From contig CAZCHH010000015.1 of the NCBI GenBank assembly GCA_964498585.1, positions 1 to 56,632 of the forward strand: a stretch of 56,632 bases of DNA. The letters run 5' to 3'. A program made the position numbers and the translations under genes. This document shows positions 32,601 to 40,917 of this stretch, in pieces (position 1 is the first letter of the stretch; every line of letters starts with the position of its first letter). This DNA comes from JAAYJM01 sp964498585 (GTDB lineage Bacteria > Bacteroidota > Ignavibacteria > Kapaibacteriales > UBA2268). The notes beneath the pieces were generated by a model. The model saw only the letters and a program-made list of their open reading frames with translations. It searched no databases and was not told the DNA's origin.

Positions 32601-34196
32601 GGGATTGTTGAAATCTTTTAAGTCGAGCCAGCCCTTGAAATTTATTAATGGTCTTTTCTTTGTATCAAATTCATCAATAATCACATCAGCACCGTGCTGA
32701 AACTCGGTGAATAAAGTATCTATCATTATTAACGATGGCTCTTGTACTTTTAGATTTAATAAAAGATTTTTTATAGGTAAATTAAATATTTCAGAATTTG
32801 TAAGTTGAACGATTGCATTAGTTGAAAGTTTTTCTAAAATCTCCCCACTTCCTTTCAAATTCAAAGTACCATTGAAGGAACTTTTCAGAGTTTCGTTTTT
32901 TAAAAGCGAAGCTAAATTGAATTTGTTAAAAGTAATGTCAGCATTGTAAGAAAATTCCGGAGCAAAGATTAATCCTACTTTACCTTTGACATCACCTACC
33001 TTTGTTGAAATATTTACGTCTGCATCAATATTCAGTAAACCACCAACAACATCTGCACTTTTTATATTTACTGTTTTAATGTTTTCCAATACATCAACTT
33101 TGTTTGGAATAGGGAAGGGATATAAGTCATTTAAATTCACAGTGCTTTCTGTAAGTTTTCCAGAATATACAAAATTTTCAAAATCCAGTAAGTTCTTTAA
33201 CCTTCCTTCCAAATTTATTTTAGTAGGACTGTTATCAAGTTTTAATTCGTTTACACGAATGTCATTTAAAGTTCCGCTTGCTTTTACAAGTAAATCTAAT
33301 TTATTGAAGTTAGGTAGAAAATCAAAATTGAATTTATTTTTAAATTTTAAAAATTCATCAGATTTTATCTGTAGATTTAAGTCATTAATAATTGCATTAT
33401 TCAATAAATTGCTATCAGCTTTAAACACAGGAAAATTTTCAATTTTAGAATCTATACACACATCAACACCGTTTGTTTTTATTTCCAAATCATTCAGTTC
33501 AACTCCATTATCTTTAATAAAAGCAAGTAGTTTTAGTTTTTCCAAATTAAAATCAAAATTCTTTTCTTCAAGTTCCAAATTCACTAAGTTTAGAGCAGCG
33601 GTGCTTTTTCCTAAATCAATATATGCTGAAACTGCTAAATTCAGATTTTGTATATTTGCATTTGTTAAAATGCTCTTGCTGGACTGCATTGAGATGCTAT
33701 CGGAGTAAATAAGTTTAAGCCCTTTTATTTCAAAATATTTAATATTCAAAGCAAATTTTGATGGCTCTTCGCTTGGTATTTCTTTTTCTTCTGTTTTGGG
33801 CTTTGAAGGTTTGGCAATGCGTTCATAATTCCAAGTGCTGTCAGAGGTTGAACGGACTAATTTAATATTTGGATTATCTAAAGCAATATATTTAAAGTTC
33901 AAATTTCCTTGAATTAAGTCAAAAATATCAAAATCAACTGTGAGTTTTTCAATGCGAGCAAGAGTATCATTTTTGAGTAGCAGCCGGAAATTTTCTATTT
34001 CAATACCAGCAAAAGGATTCAAATGGAAATCATCAATTTCAATTTTACCATATAAACCATCATTAACAGTTCCAAGTGCTAAATCTGCAATCCAACTACG
34101 AAAGGAATGAATTTGAAATAGAATAAAAATTGTAATTGTAATAAATACAAAAAAAATGAGGAGACCAAGTATAATATTTCTGAAAATTTTTAGCAT
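29670..34196 (-). CDS. TamB/AsmA-like envelope protein
   Basis: 1508 residues. One N-terminal membrane helix (about 8-28, IILGLLIFFVFITITIFILF) is followed by more than 1300 residues of short beta strands, typical of the hydrophobic groove of the AsmA/TamB family, and a C-terminal TamB domain (about 1150-1508) ending LKLKFGGSW. Segments such as ALFLLLVGRTKAELMSGGQ and SSGASALFSKYFTEIL are the usual TamB C-terminal pattern. TamB-like proteins bridge the periplasm and move phospholipids or assist outer-membrane protein assembly. No tamA/Omp85 gene is next to it. Its start overlaps the pdxB stop by seven bases, so the two are cotranscribed. Confidence 0.85.
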   Translation of the reverse strand: MLKIFRNIILGLLIFFVFITITIFILFQIHSFRSWIADLALGTVNDGLYGKIEIDDFHLNPFAGIEIENFRLLLKNDTLARIEKLTVDFDIFDLIQGNLNFKYIALDNPNIKLVRSTSDSTWNYERIAKPSKPKTEEKEIPSEEPSKFALNIKYFEIKGLKLIYSDSISMQSSKSILTNANIQNLNLAVSAYIDLGKSTAALNLVNLELEEKNFDFNLEKLKLLAFIKDNGVELNDLEIKTNGVDVCIDSKIENFPVFKADSNLLNNAIINDLNLQIKSDEFLKFKNKFNFDFLPNFNKLDLLVKASGTLNDIRVNELKLDNSPTKINLEGRLKNLLDFENFVYSGKLTESTVNLNDLYPFPIPNKVDVLENIKTVNIKSADVVGGLLNIDADVNISTKVGDVKGKVGLIFAPEFSYNADITFNKFNLASLLKNETLKSSFNGTLNLKGSGEILEKLSTNAIVQLTNSEIFNLPIKNLLLNLKVQEPSLIMIDTLFTEFQHGADVIIDEFDTKKRPLINFKGWLDLKDFNNPRYFIETLFDDINLAKYTGNQGLPTRLDASLKVDASGWTLDELKGNISTNIDYCEFNDKSLMPFSVNMNFEKDSLDFRNISIASNLFDAKIFGNFNFNSIISIIALQGTHLADFFINKLEILEENKIDIEKKEESIKIENFTPAKLSVVSNIKDLSILNSFLGDMRIMCRANVDFDLDVSEKSSNITIDSIDVFNFKFESKDLNITTWDMRIDGGFDLAIQDSTIQISKLELFAREENELIINENVIKNPSANLSFMNEKLSTELSANYNNLIDFNADGFVDFFDNYFDIVFNEFNLKYLDTLSWKNIEPIEIFYSNNNIDIKSLVLQRTNAESINITGKYKFDFLDSIKIDVMNFPLSTIGVFSPDNKEMFSDMIQGNIEHLSILLDGGAANPTAILNLKTNNILFNKDTIGIINADLINQNAVLKGNILLNKQYNGNSKTLFDATIHSLPLDIALQDVKERFHNRNAIDISAESKDFPLTMLSGFIPVIKNPAGSIDLNFKATGFSFTDLNYIGYIKINPSTFLLEPNNMFFTADGDISIDYKSININRLELRNNPKDMQAGAAVISGFLYHKDFNIKDFDISIKSKGIRLLSNASIRTMPTLYGDFDVATGSDSIRFSGTFQRPFLTGNASILYANLIMPTMQTNQMVQANVRYEYAGTDLKIHSIDFEEEENKSNYIEKETDFVTLMNYDLFVKFFGKMFLKMELGGIGKIVAEIGVKDKTKPLRVEMLSNTSPKLYDDIVIQENSSLSFLSKNFDISGTISFPTGSISNPGLNLKAVYNGKSYLDNAQRDFTVYLYLTGTKDYPNIKFDYIIDNVTATGDSTTISEDALFLLLVGRTKAELMSGGQGQGNIISEGVSSGASALFSKYFTEILSNTPLNIQSADLDLSGGSFDQARIKLTGRLFGNVYWRVGGTVADLTNNNEVSIDMPLPIVLHPELFNNIIIQLTKSTNTATIYNRSQKDWELKLKFGGSW

Positions 34197-35440
34197 TTTT
34201 TGCCTAATGTTTCAAATCTTTTTGGATAATTTCGTCTCATTAAATTAAATTTGTTTGCTCGTTCTTCTTCAGTTAAATCGGCAGTAGTTTTAAATTCTTC
34301 TGTGTCCAGAAAAATCTGCCGCATGTTTTTTAAGTGTTCGTAAAGTTGTTTGTGAATCTCATTTGTATTTGAACTACTATTCTTGTCTTTCTGAAGCACA
34401 GCGAAGAATCTCATAGTTTTTTTTAATGAAGTATCTAGAGATTCTTCACTTCGTTCAGAATGACAAGAGTAAATATCAGAATGAAAAGAAGAAATATTTG
34501 CATCAAATTCATTTAAAATAATTTCAAACTCCTTTTCAGAATTGCGAATATACTCTTTCATTTCAGATAAATCAACTTTTATTCCGGTAAATTCTTCAAA
34601 TTGTTTAAGCATCATAATTGAGCCGCGTATTTTTCCGTTCCAGGAGTGCCCTGCAACGTGTGGTGTTGCAATTTCAGATTGAAATAAAAGTTCCCTGTTT
34701 ACAAAAGGTTCGTTTGCCCAAACGTCAGTAATTAGCATTATTTCTTTCCTATTAATTTCGTTCAAAAGTGCAGTTTCATCTACTACACCACCACGGGAAG
34801 AATGAATAAAAAAACTTTTATTTTTAAGCAATTTTAAATTATTCTCATTAAAAAGATTTATTGTTGGGTACTTACCGTTTTTTTCTTTGGGAACGTGGTT
34901 TGTAATTATATCGCTTTTTTCAATTAACTCATCTAATTCGCAGTATTCCGCATTTTGAGGAAAAATAAAGTTATTATCTTTTAATGGCGGGTCATTAACA
35001 AGTATTTTCATATCTGGAAATATTTCTGCAATGTGCTTTCGAACTAATTTCCCGATATTTCCGAATCCCACTATTCCAATAGTTATACCTTCTGCATAAT
35101 AAAGATTTTTAATAAGCCAGTGCAAAACTGCAAAAATAACGTATTCAGCAACTGAATTAGCATTTGAGCCGGTTGCAGAGCAGAAATGAATTTTTCTATT
35201 CTGTAAATAATCTAAATCTATATGGTCTATTCCGATCGTAGAAGTTCCAACGAATTTAACTTCAGTTCCATCGAGCAAATCTGAATTTACTTTAATTGTA
35301 GAACGTGTAAATAGAAACTGGCATTTACTTTTAATCAGCCATTCATTAGTTAATTCTTTAAAATTAAAAATAGTAACATCGGCAATGCTTTTTAGTGCCT
35401 GCGATAAATAAGGAATATTTTCATCTATAAAAATTGTCAT
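34190..35440 (-). CDS. pdxB: 4-phosphoerythronate dehydrogenase (PdxB), with an in-frame repeat insert
   Basis: 416 residues of the D-2-hydroxyacid dehydrogenase family. The N-terminus IFIDENIPYLSQAL and the segments RSTIKVN, FVGTSTIGIDHIDLDYL and GSNANSVAEYV are PdxB-specific. NAD-binding GFGNIG is at 125-130, SSRGGVVDE at 214-222 and the catalytic-type HVAGHSWNGK at 261-270. PdxB acts in pyridoxal-phosphate synthesis. The C-terminal part contains CHSERSEESLDTSLKKTMRF (about 326-344), which is the translation of the genome's own palindromic intergenic repeat (DNA about 34373-34489). The catalytic part is intact. The insert sits in the C-terminal dimerisation region, so its effect is uncertain. 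Confidence 0.85.
   Translation of the reverse strand: MTIFIDENIPYLSQALKSIADVTIFNFKELTNEWLIKSKCQFLFTRSTIKVNSDLLDGTEVKFVGTSTIGIDHIDLDYLQNRKIHFCSATGSNANSVAEYVIFAVLHWLIKNLYYAEGITIGIVGFGNIGKLVRKHIAEIFPDMKILVNDPPLKDNNFIFPQNAEYCELDELIEKSDIITNHVPKEKNGKYPTINLFNENNLKLLKNKSFFIHSSRGGVVDETALLNEINRKEIMLITDVWANEPFVNRELLFQSEIATPHVAGHSWNGKIRGSIMMLKQFEEFTGIKVDLSEMKEYIRNSEKEFEIILNEFDANISSFHSDIYSCHSERSEESLDTSLKKTMRFFAVLQKDKNSSSNTNEIHKQLYEHLKNMRQIFLDTEEFKTTADLTEEERANKFNLMRRNYPKRFETLGKKC
34373..34489 (-). repeat. Palindromic repeat inserted inside pdxB
   Basis: On the plus strand TTTCTGAAGCACAGCGAAGAATCT pairs (by family pattern, in shorter parts) with AGATTCTTCACTTCG followed by TTCAGAATGACAAG. The same kind of repeat lies between genes at about 18250 and 35576. 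Here its length keeps the pdxB frame open. Confidence 0.8.
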
Positions 35441-35822
35441 TTTTAATATTTTTAAATTGCACTATACAAGCTAATGTAGTAATTCGTTAAAATACTTATT
35501 AAATTGTGTCATTTCGAACCCCAAGATTAAGCAAATGCTTCATATAAATGGAGATGACATATATTTTCACAGTTATTCTAAACGAAGTGAAGAATCCAGA
35601 AAAATTTCTTTAAACCACTATCCTCTGGATTCTTCGCTCCGCTCAGAATGACCGACAAATGTAAAGATGTCATTGGTAACGAAGTGAGAAATCTCACGTC
35701 ATTGCTACCACGAAACTTGAGATTCTTCACTTCGTTTCAGAATGACAAGGTTATAATATAAAAATTATGTGGACAAGCACTACTATGGCTTATTTTATAC
35801 CAATTCCTTAATTTTTCAAATT
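35441..35822. repeat. Intergenic block of palindromic repeats
   Basis: No gene. In order: GTCATTTCGAACCCCAAGAT (35508), GAAGTGAAGAATCCAG...CTGGATTCTTCGCTCCG (35584-35643), and CTTGAGATTCTTCACTTCG (35719). The middle one is homologous to 18250-18330, including the spacer TTCTTTAAACCACTAT. Confidence 0.75.
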
Positions 35823-37325
35823 CTACCTCTTTGCACTTTTAAAAGTAGTATTATCTACTAAAGCTGGCAGTTTTATTTCTTTTCCCTGAAGTATTTCTTC
35901 AACAGTAATTATTTGAATTTTATCAACTCTATAATTTTCAATATGTCCTTCATTCTTTGCAAGTTCTTTCATCGCATTAGATACATTATGCTCAAAGCAG
36001 ATAAAGGCACCAATATCCGCTTTTTCTATTTCAACAACTTTGATAAATTCACGAAGATTTTTAATTGAAGTGTTTCCGCTTTTAACTTCTATTATAGCAC
36101 TTCCACGTTCACTTAAGGATTTATTAAAAGTGAGGTAACCATCATAACCACCATCGGCAGTTTTCTTTTCATTTGAAACACCACGAAGCATTACCTCAAT
36201 AATCCAGTCTTGGAATTTAAAACGCCCTTTACCTGTAGATTCTGCGAGTTCTTTTGCTGAAGCTGTATCTCTGGGAAAACCAAATAGTTCAATTTGATTT
36301 AGTATTTCATTTTGCTTTTCTGAATTATAAGGTTTGGTTAATCTGTCTTTAATTAATCTTATAGCAAGATGAGAAATGTCAGCACCAATCCATTTTCTAC
36401 CTAATTTTTCGGCAACAGTTATAGTTGTTCCGCAACCACAGAAAAAATCTGCAACTATATCGCCTTCATTAGAACTTGCTTTTATTATCCTTTCAAGTAA
36501 AAGTTCCGGTTTTTGTGTCGGGTAACCTAATCTTTCTTTTGCTGCTCTATTTATAACAGGTATTTGCCACCAGTCGCGTGGAAGAACACCGGGAGATTTA
36601 TCATAATAATCTCTATAGACTGAATCTGGATTAGTTCTTTCTAAGTCAATATTTAAACCTTGTTTTCCAATAAATTCACTGGCTTTTCCTCTAATTTGAA
36701 ATCTTCTTCCTTCCTCGTCCTGATAGTTGAATTTTTTTAAAGTTCCTTCACTATATTCTTCTACAACATCTTGCCAATTAGAAATATAGTTATTTGTCTT
36801 TGTATAGAAAAATATTATATCGTGTTTTTTATTCCATTGCTTTTTTGTTATTTCTCTTTCTTTGTAGCACCAACAAATTTCATTTCTAAAATTATGCTTA
36901 CCAAAAATTAAATCGCATACAATTTTCAAATAATGGCTCATTGTAGGGTCGCAGTGCAGATAAAAACTGCCTGTCTCTTTCATTAGCTTACGTATAAAAT
37001 GAATTCTTATTGCCATTGTAGTTAGATATGCAGCAGAGCTAACTGAAGATTTGGAAACGAACTTTAAAAAATCATATAAATCTTTTTCACCAATATCAAG
37101 CAATTCATTAAGAGAATCTATGTATGAAACATTAGTCCAGGTGTCTGCAAATGCCTGTTTTTGTGCTTTTATATCAACCATTTCTATATCTTCAAAAATA
37201 ACAGAATAATCTCTTTTTGAATTAAATGGTGGGTCAATGTAAACCAAATCAATTAATCCATTAGGATTTTTTTTGTATAAATCTTTTAATACATCAAGAC
37301 AATCGCCAAAGTATAGTTGTTTCAT
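35823..37325 (-). CDS. DNA methyltransferase fused to an Mrr-like nuclease domain
   Basis: 500 residues. The methyltransferase part has motif IV DPPF (31-34, in DLVYIDPPFNSKRDY) at the N-terminus and motif I ADFFCGCGTT at about 290-305, the order of beta-class amino-methyltransferases. It carries YPTQKPELLLERII just before motif I. After about residue 365 follows a separate domain with GGYDGYLTF and AIIEVKSGN, the D...E-x-K pattern of Mrr_cat/PD-(D/E)XK nucleases. One polypeptide may thus modify and cut. No separate specificity gene is nearby. The catalytic motifs of both parts look intact. The recognition sequence is unknown. Confidence 0.8.
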   Translation of the reverse strand: MKQLYFGDCLDVLKDLYKKNPNGLIDLVYIDPPFNSKRDYSVIFEDIEMVDIKAQKQAFADTWTNVSYIDSLNELLDIGEKDLYDFLKFVSKSSVSSAAYLTTMAIRIHFIRKLMKETGSFYLHCDPTMSHYLKIVCDLIFGKHNFRNEICWCYKEREITKKQWNKKHDIIFFYTKTNNYISNWQDVVEEYSEGTLKKFNYQDEEGRRFQIRGKASEFIGKQGLNIDLERTNPDSVYRDYYDKSPGVLPRDWWQIPVINRAAKERLGYPTQKPELLLERIIKASSNEGDIVADFFCGCGTTITVAEKLGRKWIGADISHLAIRLIKDRLTKPYNSEKQNEILNQIELFGFPRDTASAKELAESTGKGRFKFQDWIIEVMLRGVSNEKKTADGGYDGYLTFNKSLSERGSAIIEVKSGNTSIKNLREFIKVVEIEKADIGAFICFEHNVSNAMKELAKNEGHIENYRVDKIQIITVEEILQGKEIKLPALVDNTTFKSAKR

Positions 37326-37809
37326 ATTTTTTTGCTTTTAGCAATTAGACGTCAGCTATCTGCTTTTATTATTTTTATAAAAATTTCATTTATAATCTTT
37401 CCAAAAGATAAAATTTTCAGAAAGTATAAATATATATTGTATTGTAGTGCTTGTCCAAATAAATTACATCATAATCTTGTCATTCTGGTGTAAGCCAGAA
37501 TCCAACTTGGGAAAGCAAGTGAGCTTGCTCACTTGGAACATTTGGGCAAGCCCAAATGCTTCATTGAAATAGCTAAAATTGAATAGTGTAGAACAATAAT
37601 AAGATAAATTCTGACATCTGTCAGAATGAAACATTTAGTTATGTAATTCCAATTTAAATATTGCACTTGCTTTATCATGGGGTTCAGAATGACAATGCAA
37701 AGTTTTATCTTTTCTCTTAAAAAAGTTCTTACTTTATGCTTTAATCATAAGCCATCACTGAACCAAATCATTAACAATTAACAATTAACAATTAACAATT
37801 AATAATTAT
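37326..37809. repeat. Intergenic block with palindromes and a TAACAAT tandem repeat
   Basis: No gene. GTCATTCTGGTGTAAGCCAG (37478), CAAGTGAGCTTGCTCACTTG (37507-37534) and CATTTGGGCAAGCCCAAATG (37541-37560) repeat the block at 27.06-27.14 kb. At about 37770-37805 TAACAAT/TAACAAT units repeat five times, just after the end of the M48 gene on the minus strand. Confidence 0.75.
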
Positions 37810-38643
37810 TTAAGGTAATGTTTGTTTAAACTGAACATATCTTGTAGTAAAAATATTACTTTCAGATGCAGAAATACCTGCATTCGCAACCATTTCATTA
37901 ACTTTATCAATTCTATCTTGCGAAAGGGGGTGAGTTGAAAGTAAAACTTCGAGAAAACTTGCATCAGAATTCGCACCAATTTTATTAAAGAAGAAGACTA
38001 ATCCACCCGGATACCAAATTGAAGTTTGTAAATATTTAAAACCGTATTCATCAGCTTCATATTCATCATCTCTGCTATTTTTTAATAAATAGAGATTAGA
38101 AAAGAGATTTCCTGCAATTTGTTCTAATTGACTTGCATTATCACCTAAAATTACAGATAGAAGAAACTCCAGTCCATACGCTTTTGTCATTCGTTTTGTA
38201 GCGTGCCGCCTTTCGCAGTGAGCAATTTCATGAGCTAAAACTGCAGCTAAAGTTGCTTCATTATCAACATATTTAAGTAAACCAGTATATACATAAATAT
38301 AGCCACCCGGAATAGCAAAAGCGTTCACTATTGAATCGTCTCTTATTATTTTAACCTGATAATTGAAAGTATTTTTATACTTTATTACATTGGATAGCAG
38401 TATTTGATTAACAATATTTTGCACATAAGAAGTGGCAGTAGTATTGTTATAAATAGGGTATTCAATTGAATTTGAAACTATTTGTGAATCCAATTGTCTA
38501 CCAAGAGTAACTTCATCGCTTGTACTGAAGATATTGATATTTGTTGGGCTAATCCCATCATCACCACAGCTTTGTATTGCTGTAATTCCGATTATGCTAA
38601 AAATTGCATACATAAACCAAATCTTTATCTTATATTTATTCAT
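37810..38643 (-). CDS. M48-family metalloprotease lipoprotein
   Basis: 277 residues. Lipoprotein signal ending in IQSC (Cys26). The zinc motif is HEIAHCERRH with HExxH at 138-142; the third ligand is likely in DDEYEADEYGF. Also conserved are NAFAIPGGYIYVYTGLL and STHPLSQDRI, the latter typical for M48B/YggG-type proteases. It probably degrades misfolded envelope proteins. It is a lipoprotein, unlike membrane HtpX, and matches BepA/LoiP-like enzymes. Monocistronic. Confidence 0.9.
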   Translation of the reverse strand: MNKYKIKIWFMYAIFSIIGITAIQSCGDDGISPTNINIFSTSDEVTLGRQLDSQIVSNSIEYPIYNNTTATSYVQNIVNQILLSNVIKYKNTFNYQVKIIRDDSIVNAFAIPGGYIYVYTGLLKYVDNEATLAAVLAHEIAHCERRHATKRMTKAYGLEFLLSVILGDNASQLEQIAGNLFSNLYLLKNSRDDEYEADEYGFKYLQTSIWYPGGLVFFFNKIGANSDASFLEVLLSTHPLSQDRIDKVNEMVANAGISASESNIFTTRYVQFKQTLP

Positions 38644-38937
38644 AATAATTCAAAAAAAATTATACAAAATTTATTAAGTAAAAATAATAAATTATAATCA
38701 ATTAGACATAAAAAAAGACAAAAAGTAACAAGAAAAATTAATATAGTTTTTAGCTTATCCAATCACTAATACCATTTCTCTGTTTAGATGTGCTGGTATG
38801 TTTAAAGTTGGCTATTATGTTGTTGGATTATTATGTTATTGGGTTATTGGGTTATTGGATTATACACTGCCAGTGCTTCTCAAGAAGGAAATTAGTAAGG
38901 GGATAAACTTCTAACCCATCTAATCCTTCTAATCCAA
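38644..38937. other. Intergenic region with simple repeats
   Basis: AT-rich. TTATGTTGTTGGATTATTAT and GGGTTATTGGGTTATTGGAT (about 38816-38863) are short tandem runs. No gene or clear terminator was found. Confidence 0.5.
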
Positions 38938-39732
38938 TTACGGTTCCAATGGATTAGCCATTTCTTTAATTATAGAAATACGAAGTCCGAGTGTAAATGA
39001 AAGAGAGTTTAAATGCCAATTATAATCTTTTGAAATACTTTGTAAATAAGGAGAGTAGGAAATTGATTGAGTAAAATACATATTCCTTGACACTTTTAAA
39101 AAATGTTCAAGTGAAAATAACAATCCATATATTGGTCTGTTGATATTATTATTTTTCCCTTTACTTAATTCACGTTTTCGTGTAGTTTTTCCATCTATAA
39201 TAAACACAGATGTTTCAGGGCTAAGTATTTCTTCGTAATTTTCAAATTCATTACTTAAAAAATTAAAGCTTAAAGAAGTTCCAATTTTTAGGGGACCATT
39301 AATAACACGAGGAAATATTTCATAACTCAAACCGGCAGATATGGTGTAAATATCTAAGGAATAATCAAAAACTTCTTTTGTTTTTACTTTTATAATTTCT
39401 AATGAAGTTTCTTCTCTTGCAAAAAAGAAATTTTCTGCCTGAAATAATGCTTTGCTTTTATATAAAGCAAAATTTATATTTGAATGTAATTTTTCTGTAA
39501 TTGAATAGTCAATGCCAAAGCTGATTATTGGTGACATATTTAATTTCGACTCAAACTTAGAAGAATTATCATTTTTAAATAATTCCTTATAATCTACCGA
39601 ATAAAAGTCTAGTATTATTCCTGCTTTTGCTTCAAATGAGAAAATTTCGCGGTGCTGCAGATAAAATTCTTCAGCAAAAAGATTGATTTTTAGTATCAAA
39701 AAAATTGACAATATTATTATAGTATTTTTCAA
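38938..39732 (-). CDS. Predicted outer-membrane beta-barrel protein
   Basis: 264 residues. Signal peptide MKNTIIILSIFLILKINLFA. The mature part shows amphipathic strands such as KLHSNINFALYKSK, YTISAGLSYEIFPR, KIGTSLSFNFLS and LNSLSFTLGLRIS, typical of small barrels. No family was recognised. No operon partner: upstream is the repeat island, downstream the M48 gene with about 300 bases between. A structural envelope role is inferred from the fold pattern only. Confidence 0.65.
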   Translation of the reverse strand: MKNTIIILSIFLILKINLFAEEFYLQHREIFSFEAKAGIILDFYSVDYKELFKNDNSSKFESKLNMSPIISFGIDYSITEKLHSNINFALYKSKALFQAENFFFAREETSLEIIKVKTKEVFDYSLDIYTISAGLSYEIFPRVINGPLKIGTSLSFNFLSNEFENYEEILSPETSVFIIDGKTTRKRELSKGKNNNINRPIYGLLFSLEHFLKVSRNMYFTQSISYSPYLQSISKDYNWHLNSLSFTLGLRISIIKEMANPLEP

Positions 39733-39880
39733 TTAGCTGATTTTGAATAAAATAAAAAACAAATATAAATAATAATTAGTAATTTTTATTACTGAATTTT
39801 AATTTTGGAATAAATCATTATGATAAGTTGAGTAACTTTCGCAAAGTTGGGAAACTTTACGAAAGTGCAGTTTTTTGAAA
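39733..39880. repeat. Region with an ACTTTCG/CGAAAGT hairpin
   Basis: ACTTTCGCAAAGTTGG with GAAACTTTACGAAAGT (39835-39866) makes a ~14-bp hairpin. Copies are at 15459-15491, 44037-44069 and 56079-56111. The two at 15.5 and 44.0 kb lie in the upstream flanks of the heptad-repeat ORFs. Confidence 0.7.
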
Positions 39881-40029
39881 GTTATCCGATGACTTCCTAA
39901 TCATCGGATGACTACTTTTGCATTTAATTTCAAAATTTCCTATGTTTGCATTTTGCAAAGGTTTATAAATACTGAATGTTCTTTGAAATAAGTAAAAGAT
40001 GGACTCCACTTGGGAAAGTGGAGTCCATC
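39880..40029 (+). repeat. ~140 bp two-hairpin element, copy 2
   Basis: Reverse-complement partner of 16411-16551. It is bounded by the hairpin GTTATCCGATGAC/ATCATCGGATGAC (39881-39912) and by GATGGACTCCAC/GTGGAGTCCATC (39998-40029). The region between includes CTATGTTTGCATTTTGCAAA. Here both terminal hairpins are complete, so this copy defines the full unit. Confidence 0.75.
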
Positions 40030-40345
40030 AGGGGAAATATCCCGCCAGGGATTAAATTATTGTAGTAAATGTTTTTAGTTCACAATATTATCCCGCCAGG
40101 GATTAAATTTTGCAAGCACATATAATAAAATCCCTGGCGGGATAAGTACCAGTGCGGGTATTTGATTTCTACAAAAATAAAATCCCTTGCGGGATAAAAG
40201 AAAAAGCAACGTAGTTGCGTTATCGTAATAGATATGAAAACGCATATAAGAATGGAATCTCGTAGAGATGAGAACACTCCTACGGAGTTCATTCGTTCTA
40301 TGTTTTTGCTTTGCTACTAAGATGACACATCTACGATGTTTTTTC
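40030..40345. repeat. Array of short palindromes around CGTAG/CTACG and CCCGCCAGGG
   Basis: ATCCCGCCAGGGATTAAATT occurs at 40038 and 40090, inverted at ~40130, with a variant at ~40180. Then follow different palindromes with the same core: GCAACGTAGTTGC (40207), ATCTCGTAGAGAT (40257), CTCCTACGGAG (40277) and CATCTACGATG (40329). No coding signal; the overlapping minus-strand ORFs are palindrome translations. A related set is at 56276-56390. Confidence 0.7.
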
Positions 40346-40405
40346 CTTCTAAAATACAATTTGGTAAGGAGAAGAAAATTTTCTATGTTTGTTTTTTGAA
40401 GAAAG

Positions 40406-40618
40406 AACGTTCGTTCTGTTGTGCGTGGTGACGGGGAAATCGTAAAGCAGTTTGATTATGCTCCGTTTGGTAAAGTTCTGTGTTCAACAGACATTAACCG
40501 CACCAAATTCATCGGGAAGGAAAAAGACAAAGAAAGCAAAACGCAGACCACGGCGTCCGCAAATATGATGACGAAATAGGAAGATTTACAAGTATAGACC
40601 TATTTTGATATAAATATA
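40406..40618 (+). pseudogene. RHS-core C-terminal fragment A (frameshifted)
   Basis: Reads NVRSVVRGDGEIVKQFDYAP, then FGKVLCSTDINRTKFIGKEKD, the conserved end of the RHS repeat-associated core. After ESK the frame is lost (AAAACGCAGACC in place of AACTATGCCGACC). The other frame continues DHGVRKYDDEIGRFTSID. The start of the RHS protein is missing. Fragments C and D share the identical lesion. Confidence 0.8.
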
Positions 40619-40656
40619 ATATAATAAAGTGTTTTACGTCAAATTTTATTATGATT

Positions 40657-40908
40657 ATGAAGAAATATACTGTTATTATAAAACCATTAGCTGAAAAAGA
40701 TTTAAGAAATTTACCTAAAAATGATAGCGTAAATATTCTAAAAAAAATTATTAGTTTAGAGAATAGTTTTCAGGGTGATATTAAAAAATTGACTAATTTT
40801 ACACCAGAATATCGACTAAGAGTTGGTAATTATAGAATATTATTTGAATTAGAAAAAAATAATATTATAGTTTATAGAATTTTACACAGAAAAGAATCAT
40901 ATAATTAG
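40657..40908 (+). CDS. RelE/ParE-family toxin (toxin-first pair)
   Basis: About 83 residues beginning MKKYTVIIKPLAEKDLRNLP, then ENSFQGDIKKLTNF, EYRLRVGNYRILFEL and the C-terminal IVYRILHRKESYN. This is the RelE/ParE fold with the Y-R-L-R-V-G-x-Y-R-I signature. It probably cleaves mRNA on the ribosome. An ATG at 40651 is in frame six bases upstream. The antitoxin gene follows after nine bases, the reverse of the usual order, as in HigBA and several RelE/Phd pairs. RHS fragment A precedes it directly. Confidence 0.8.
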   Translation: MKKYTVIIKPLAEKDLRNLPKNDSVNILKKIISLENSFQGDIKKLTNFTPEYRLRVGNYRILFELEKNNIIVYRILHRKESYN

Positions 40909-40917
40909 GAGTTAAAA

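Noticed and set aside
32986..33708. Plus-strand ORF of 240 codons inside tamB
   Set aside because: It is antisense to a well-supported beta-repeat protein, rich in Ser, Phe and Lys as expected from the complement, and matches no family.
40038..40200. CRISPR with repeat ATCCCGCCAGGGATTAAATT
   Set aside because: Only a few units, in both orientations and at unequal distances; each is a self-complementary palindrome.
40075..40359. Minus-strand ORF of 94 codons
   Set aside because: It runs over the palindrome array, has no coding character, and its peptide is palindrome translation.
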